From the NCBI GenBank assembly GCA_029098065.1, contig JAQXNP010000021.1:1-15769 (forward strand): 15,769 bases of DNA, read 5' to 3'. Position numbers and translations under genes: made by a program. This DNA comes from Clostridiales bacterium. Lineage in GTDB: Bacteria > Bacillota > Clostridia > Oscillospirales > Oscillospiraceae. Position 1 is the stretch's first letter. Each line of letters starts with the position of its first letter. Shown piece after piece: positions 12,906 through 15,769 of the stretch. Under the pieces are notes generated by a model. It was not told where the DNA came from. It ran no database searches and saw only the letters and a program-made list of their open reading frames with translations.

Positions 12906-14845
12906 GGATCACCGATCTGCTCCGGCCCGAGGCCATCGCCCTGGGGGCGGAAGCGAAGGACAAAGGGGCCGCCCTGTCTCTTCTGACTGACCTGCAGAAC
13001 AGGGCGGGCTGCCTGTCCGATCCGGCCCGTTACCGCCGGGACCTGCTGGAACGGGAAAAGCAGGGCACCACCGCCATCGGGGACGGAGTGGCCGTTCCCC
13101 ACGCCAAGTCGGAGGCAGTAAAACGGCCCGGCCTGGCCGCCGCCGTCTTTCCCAAGGGAGTGGATTTCGGCGCCCCAGACGGCCAGCCCTCCAGGCTCTT
13201 TTTCGCCATCGCCGCGCCTGCCGGCGGAGGCGACACCCATCTGGAGATTCTGTCCCGGCTCATGGTACTGCTCATGGACCCCGGCTTTGTCTCTGAACTT
13301 CTGGCCGCTCCGGACATTGACCGCTTCCTGGCCCTGATCGATCGGGCGGAGCGGAAAAAATTCCCCGAGGAGACCACTCCGGAGCCCAGGCAGGGAAGCT
13401 ACCGGGTATTGGCGGTCACCGCCTGTCCCACCGGCATCGCCCACACCTATATGGCCGCCGAGGCCCTGGAGCGGGCGGGAGAGCGGATGGGATTTCCGGT
13501 AAAAGCCGAGACCCAGGGCTCCGGCGGAGCCAAAAACGTCCTCACGCCGGAGGAAATCGCCGCCTGCGACGGCATCATCATCGCCGCCGACCGGGCGGTG
13601 GATCTGTCCCGGTTCCACGGCAAGCCGCTCCTCCAGGTCCCCGTCTCCGACGGCATCAGCCGGCCCGAGGGACTTATCCGCCGGGTGGTGGAGGGCAAAG
13701 CCCCCGTCTGTCAGGAGGGCAACGGTCCTTCTGAGTCCGACACCGGCGGAACCGGCGCCGGGCGGCAGGTCTACCGGCACCTGATGAACGGCGTCAGTCA
13801 CATGCTCCCCTTCGTCATCGGCGGCGGCATCCTGATCGCCCTGGCCTTCCTGCTGGACGCCGGGGCGGTGAACGACGCCAATTTCGCCGACTTCGGCACC
13901 ATCACCCCCGCCGCCGCCTTCCTGAAAAATGTGGGCGGGGTCGCCTTTAACTTCATGCTGCCCATCCTGGCCGGATATATCGCCCTGTCCATCGCGGACC
14001 GTCCCGGTCTGGCGGCGGGCTTTGTGGGCGGGGCCCTGGCGGTATCCGGAGCCACCTTCGCCTCTCCCGGCGGCACCGATGTCTCCGCCGGTTTCCTCGG
14101 GGCTCTGCTGGCCGGCTTTCTCGGAGGCTATCTGGTCCTGGGGCTGGAAAAGCTGTGCGATCATCTCCCCCGGGCTCTGGAGGGCATCAAGCCGGTGCTG
14201 ATCTATCCCCTGGCGGGCATCCTTCTCATCGGCGTGGTCATGTGCCTCATCAACCCCTTTGTGGGACTCATCAACACGGCCATGACAAACGCCCTGGAGT
14301 CGCTCAGCGGCACCAGCGCCATCCTTCTGGGGGCGGTGGTGGCCGGGATGATGGCCATTGACATGGGCGGCCCCTTCAACAAGGCGGCCTATCTCTTCGG
14401 CACCGCCTCCCTGGTCAGCGCCGCCGGGGGCGCCATCAGTTCCCCCGTCATGGCGGCGGTGATGATCGGCGGCATGGTGCCCCCCATCGCCATCGCCCTC
14501 ACCTGCACCTTTTTCCCCAACCGGTTTCCCGACAGCGAGCGGAAAAACGGCTACGTCAACTATGTCATGGGCCTTTGCTTCATCACCGAAGGCGCCATCC
14601 CCTTCGCCGCCGCCGACCCGCTGCGGGTCATCCCCTCCTGTCTGATCGGCTCAGCGGCGGCGGGGGCGCTGTCCATGGCCTTCGGCTGCGCCCTTCCCGC
14701 CCCCCACGGCGGCATCTTTGTCTTTCCCGTGGTCCAGAACCCGGGGATGTACGCCCTGGCTCTGGCCGCCGGATCGCTGATCGGGATGGCCCTGCTGGCC
14801 CTGTGGAAACGGCCGGCGAAGAAAGGAGAATCTCATGGTCACTGA
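12902..14845 (+). CDS. fruA: Fructose-specific PTS permease, fused IIA-IIB-IIC
   Basis: This 647-residue fusion imports fructose and releases fructose-1-phosphate in the cytoplasm. The IIA domain (about 1-150) has phospho-acceptor His67 in GDGVAVPHAKS. The IIB domain (about 167-260) has Cys175 in VTACPTGIAHTYMAAEALE. A Gly/Ser/Thr-rich linker (near 255-270) leads to the IIC membrane domain (about 275-640), with many hydrophobic helices and the motifs MLPFVIGGGILIA, DMGGPFNKAAYLFG and EGAIPFAAADPLRVIP. All three active modules look intact. Start ATG 12902 overlaps the fruK stop; AAAGGAAG lies upstream. The last 11 bases overlap the HPr gene. Order IIA-IIB-IIC is usual for Gram-positive FruA. 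Confidence 0.95.
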   Translation: MRITDLLRPEAIALGAEAKDKGAALSLLTDLQNRAGCLSDPARYRRDLLEREKQGTTAIGDGVAVPHAKSEAVKRPGLAAAVFPKGVDFGAPDGQPSRLFFAIAAPAGGGDTHLEILSRLMVLLMDPGFVSELLAAPDIDRFLALIDRAERKKFPEETTPEPRQGSYRVLAVTACPTGIAHTYMAAEALERAGERMGFPVKAETQGSGGAKNVLTPEEIAACDGIIIAADRAVDLSRFHGKPLLQVPVSDGISRPEGLIRRVVEGKAPVCQEGNGPSESDTGGTGAGRQVYRHLMNGVSHMLPFVIGGGILIALAFLLDAGAVNDANFADFGTITPAAAFLKNVGGVAFNFMLPILAGYIALSIADRPGLAAGFVGGALAVSGATFASPGGTDVSAGFLGALLAGFLGGYLVLGLEKLCDHLPRALEGIKPVLIYPLAGILLIGVVMCLINPFVGLINTAMTNALESLSGTSAILLGAVVAGMMAIDMGGPFNKAAYLFGTASLVSAAGGAISSPVMAAVMIGGMVPPIAIALTCTFFPNRFPDSERKNGYVNYVMGLCFITEGAIPFAAADPLRVIPSCLIGSAAAGALSMAFGCALPAPHGGIFVFPVVQNPGMYALALAAGSLIGMALLALWKRPAKKGESHGH

Positions 14846-15101
14846 GACAGTCAGAATTGTCAATCAGATGGGCTTCCACATGCGTCCCGCCGGGATGTTC
14901 GCCCGGGAGATGCAGAAATTTCAGAGCAGCCTCACCATCCTCTGCAACGGAAAATCCATCGATGGAAAAAGCGTCATGCAGATCATGGCGGGATGCATGA
15001 AACAGGGGGCGGAGCTGGTCCTCCGGTGCGACGGCCCTGATGAGCGGGAGATGCTGGAGACGGCCGCCGGTCTCATCCGGGGCGGTCTGGGAGAGGAATA
15101 A
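14835..15101 (+). CDS. HPr-family phosphocarrier protein encoded in the fructose operon
   Basis: This 88-residue protein has the HPr fold pattern. The active-site His15 lies in MGFHMRPAG, with Arg17 and Pro18 as usual, and the regulatory Ser46 lies in GKSIDGKSVMQIMAG. His15 would be phosphorylated by enzyme I and pass phosphate to His67 of FruA; Ser46 is the site used by HPr kinase in Firmicutes for catabolite control. It could be the cell's main HPr or an extra one for fructose; the window alone cannot say, since ptsI is absent. ATG 14835 follows AAAGGAG and overlaps the fruA end by 11 bases, so translation is coupled. A palindromic terminator follows at once. Confidence 0.9.
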   Translation: MVTETVRIVNQMGFHMRPAGMFAREMQKFQSSLTILCNGKSIDGKSVMQIMAGCMKQGAELVLRCDGPDEREMLETAAGLIRGGLGEE

Positions 15102-15108
15102 CGCAATA

Positions 15109-15146
15109 CAGCGGCATGGCGCCGGCGCCATGCCGCTGCTCTTTTA
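15109..15146 (+). terminator. Palindromic terminator of the fructose operon
   Basis: The 30-base stretch 15109-15138 is a perfect palindrome with half-site CAGCGGCATGGCGCC. In RNA it would form a stem of about 13 bp with a 4-base loop. CTCTTTTA follows. The short T tract is weak, but the stem is very stable. It starts 7 bases after the HPr stop. Confidence 0.8.
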
Positions 15147-15157
15147 CGGCGAAATGC

Positions 15158-15186
15158 TTGCAATTCCAACCCTTTTCCAGTATAAT
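15158..15186 (+). promoter_or_regulatory. leuS promoter
   Basis: A perfect -10 TATAAT (15181-15186) is spaced 17 bases from TTGCAA (15158-15163). The expected start is near 15193, which leaves about 48 bases before the leuS start codon, too few for a T-box leader. The hexamers and spacing equal those of the gamma-carbonic anhydrase promoter at 984-1012. Confidence 0.75.
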
Positions 15187-15240
15187 AGCTTCGATTGAAA
15201 TTTCGCGGCCCTGCCGCCCGCTCATAAGGAAGTGTTTCGA

Positions 15241-15769
15241 TTGAAGTACGATTTTGCCAGCATCGAGCCCAAATGGCAGAAGCGGTGGCGCGATGAAAAG
15301 ACCTTCGCCGCTGTCACCGGCAGCCCAAAGCCCAAGTTCTACGCACTGGTGGAGTTCCCCTATCCCTCCGGTCAGGGCCTCCACGTGGGTCACGCCCGGC
15401 CCTACACCGCCATGGACGTGGTCGCCCGGAAAAAGCGGATGGAGGGCTACAATGTTCTCTTCCCCATCGGCTACGACGCCTTCGGCCTGCCCACTGAAAA
15501 CTACGCCATCAAGAACCACATTCACCCCGCCAAGGTGACCCACGACAACATCGCCAACTTCTCCAAGCAGCTCCATATGCTGGGCTACTCCTTCGACTGG
15601 GACCGGGTCATCAACACCACCGATCCGGAGTACTACAAGTGGACCCAGTGGATCTTCCTCCAGCTCTACAAGAAGGGCCTGGCCTACAAGACCACCATGC
15701 CCGTGAACTGGTGCACCTCCTGCAAGTGTGTTCTGGCCAACGAGGAAGTGGTGGAGGGCGTCTGCGAGC
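15241..15769 (+). CDS. leuS: Leucine--tRNA ligase, N-terminal part (runs off the window)
   Basis: The 176 visible codons cover the start of a class I LeuRS. Residues 1-16 ([15 protein letters not shown]) are the usual opening, and the HIGH motif is HVGH at 48-51 in [33 protein letters not shown] and [35 protein letters not shown] follow. [20 protein letters not shown] is the zinc/editing-domain entry. Translation begins at TTG 15241, since no ATG or GTG lies nearby and AAGGAAG (15228-15234) sits 6 bases upstream. The editing domain, KMSKS loop and anticodon domain lie beyond the window. It stands alone behind its own promoter after the fructose operon terminator. Confidence 0.95.
   Translation, partial: MKYDFASIEPKWQKRWRDEKTFAAVTGSPKPKFYALVEFPYPSGQGLHVGHARPYTAMDVVARKKRMEGYNVLFPIGYDAFGLPTENYAIKNHIHPAKVTHDNIANFSKQLHMLGYSFDWDRVINTTDPEYYKWTQWIFLQLYKKGLAYKTTMPVNWCTSCKCVLANEEVVEGVCE

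Noticed and set aside
12869..14164. A 431-codon open frame antisense to fruA
   Set aside because: It has no recognisable domain and lies fully opposite an intact IIA-IIB-IIC gene.
15195..15227. Ten-codon leader peptide before leuS (TTG to TAA)
   Set aside because: It would begin at the expected transcript start with no ribosome site and has no leucine codons, so attenuation is not supported.
1..15769. Mobile element, prophage, CRISPR or defence island
   Set aside because: There is no integrase, transposase, phage structural gene, regular repeat-spacer array or defence enzyme; the GIY-YIG gene is a small stand-alone type found in ordinary chromosomes.

Overview
The window is a GC-rich (roughly 60%), gene-dense stretch of chromosome from a low-redox Firmicute. 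Small clostridial families (DUF1540, a CmpB-like ABC permease, a DUF1858-like mini-protein), a type III pantothenate kinase, a PTS with an HPr that carries both His15 and Ser46, and strong AGGAGG ribosome sites all point to Clostridia. My best guess is the high-GC Oscillospiraceae (the Flavonifractor/Pseudoflavonifractor/Oscillibacter neighbourhood), but that is inference from protein style, not from a search. No phage, transposase, integrase, CRISPR array or toxin-antitoxin signature was seen, so the region looks mostly core.

Layout. 1-1036: 5' half of a leftward tRNA-Gly(UCC) with its promoter, a rightward CmpB-like membrane protein, and a leftward DUF1858-like mini-protein whose 3' end overlaps it. 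1037-3603: a rightward run with gamma-carbonic anhydrase translationally coupled to a YjdF/DUF2238-like membrane protein, then DUF1540, a GIY-YIG protein and an RNA ligase-like 2H phosphoesterase, closed by a 15-bp-stem terminator. 3651-4910: a leftward pair, coaX and a YfcE-type phosphodiesterase. 4982-5969: a tight rightward cassette of three uncharacterised small proteins, the last one with strongly hydrophobic segments. 5938-8982: a leftward operon, tagO/wecA-like GlcNAc-1-P transferase, UDP-GlcNAc 2-epimerase and a membrane-anchored extracellular protein, which fits cell-surface polymer synthesis. 8983-9229: a hairpin-rich, repeat-like spacer. 9230-11904: divergent trpS and gltX, whose promoters share one -35 box. 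11985-15138: a fructose operon of fruK, fruA (IIA-IIB-IIC) and an HPr, all with overlapping reading frames and a palindromic terminator. 15158-15769: the promoter and first 176 codons of leuS.

How the parts work together. The fructose operon is self-contained: fruA imports fructose as fructose-1-phosphate, fruK makes fructose-1,6-bisphosphate, and the embedded HPr can feed phosphate to the IIA domain. TagO and WecB supply undecaprenyl-linked GlcNAc and ManNAc for a wall polymer. Three aminoacyl-tRNA synthetases (Trp, Glu, Leu) lie in the right half; none has room for a T-box leader.

The most interesting items are the shared -35 element between trpS and gltX with a dyad over the trpS -10, the three-gene unknown cassette with DP/STI1-like repeats, and the structured intergenic element between trpS and tagO. 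I did not find a clear defence, mobile or otherwise spectacular new system.
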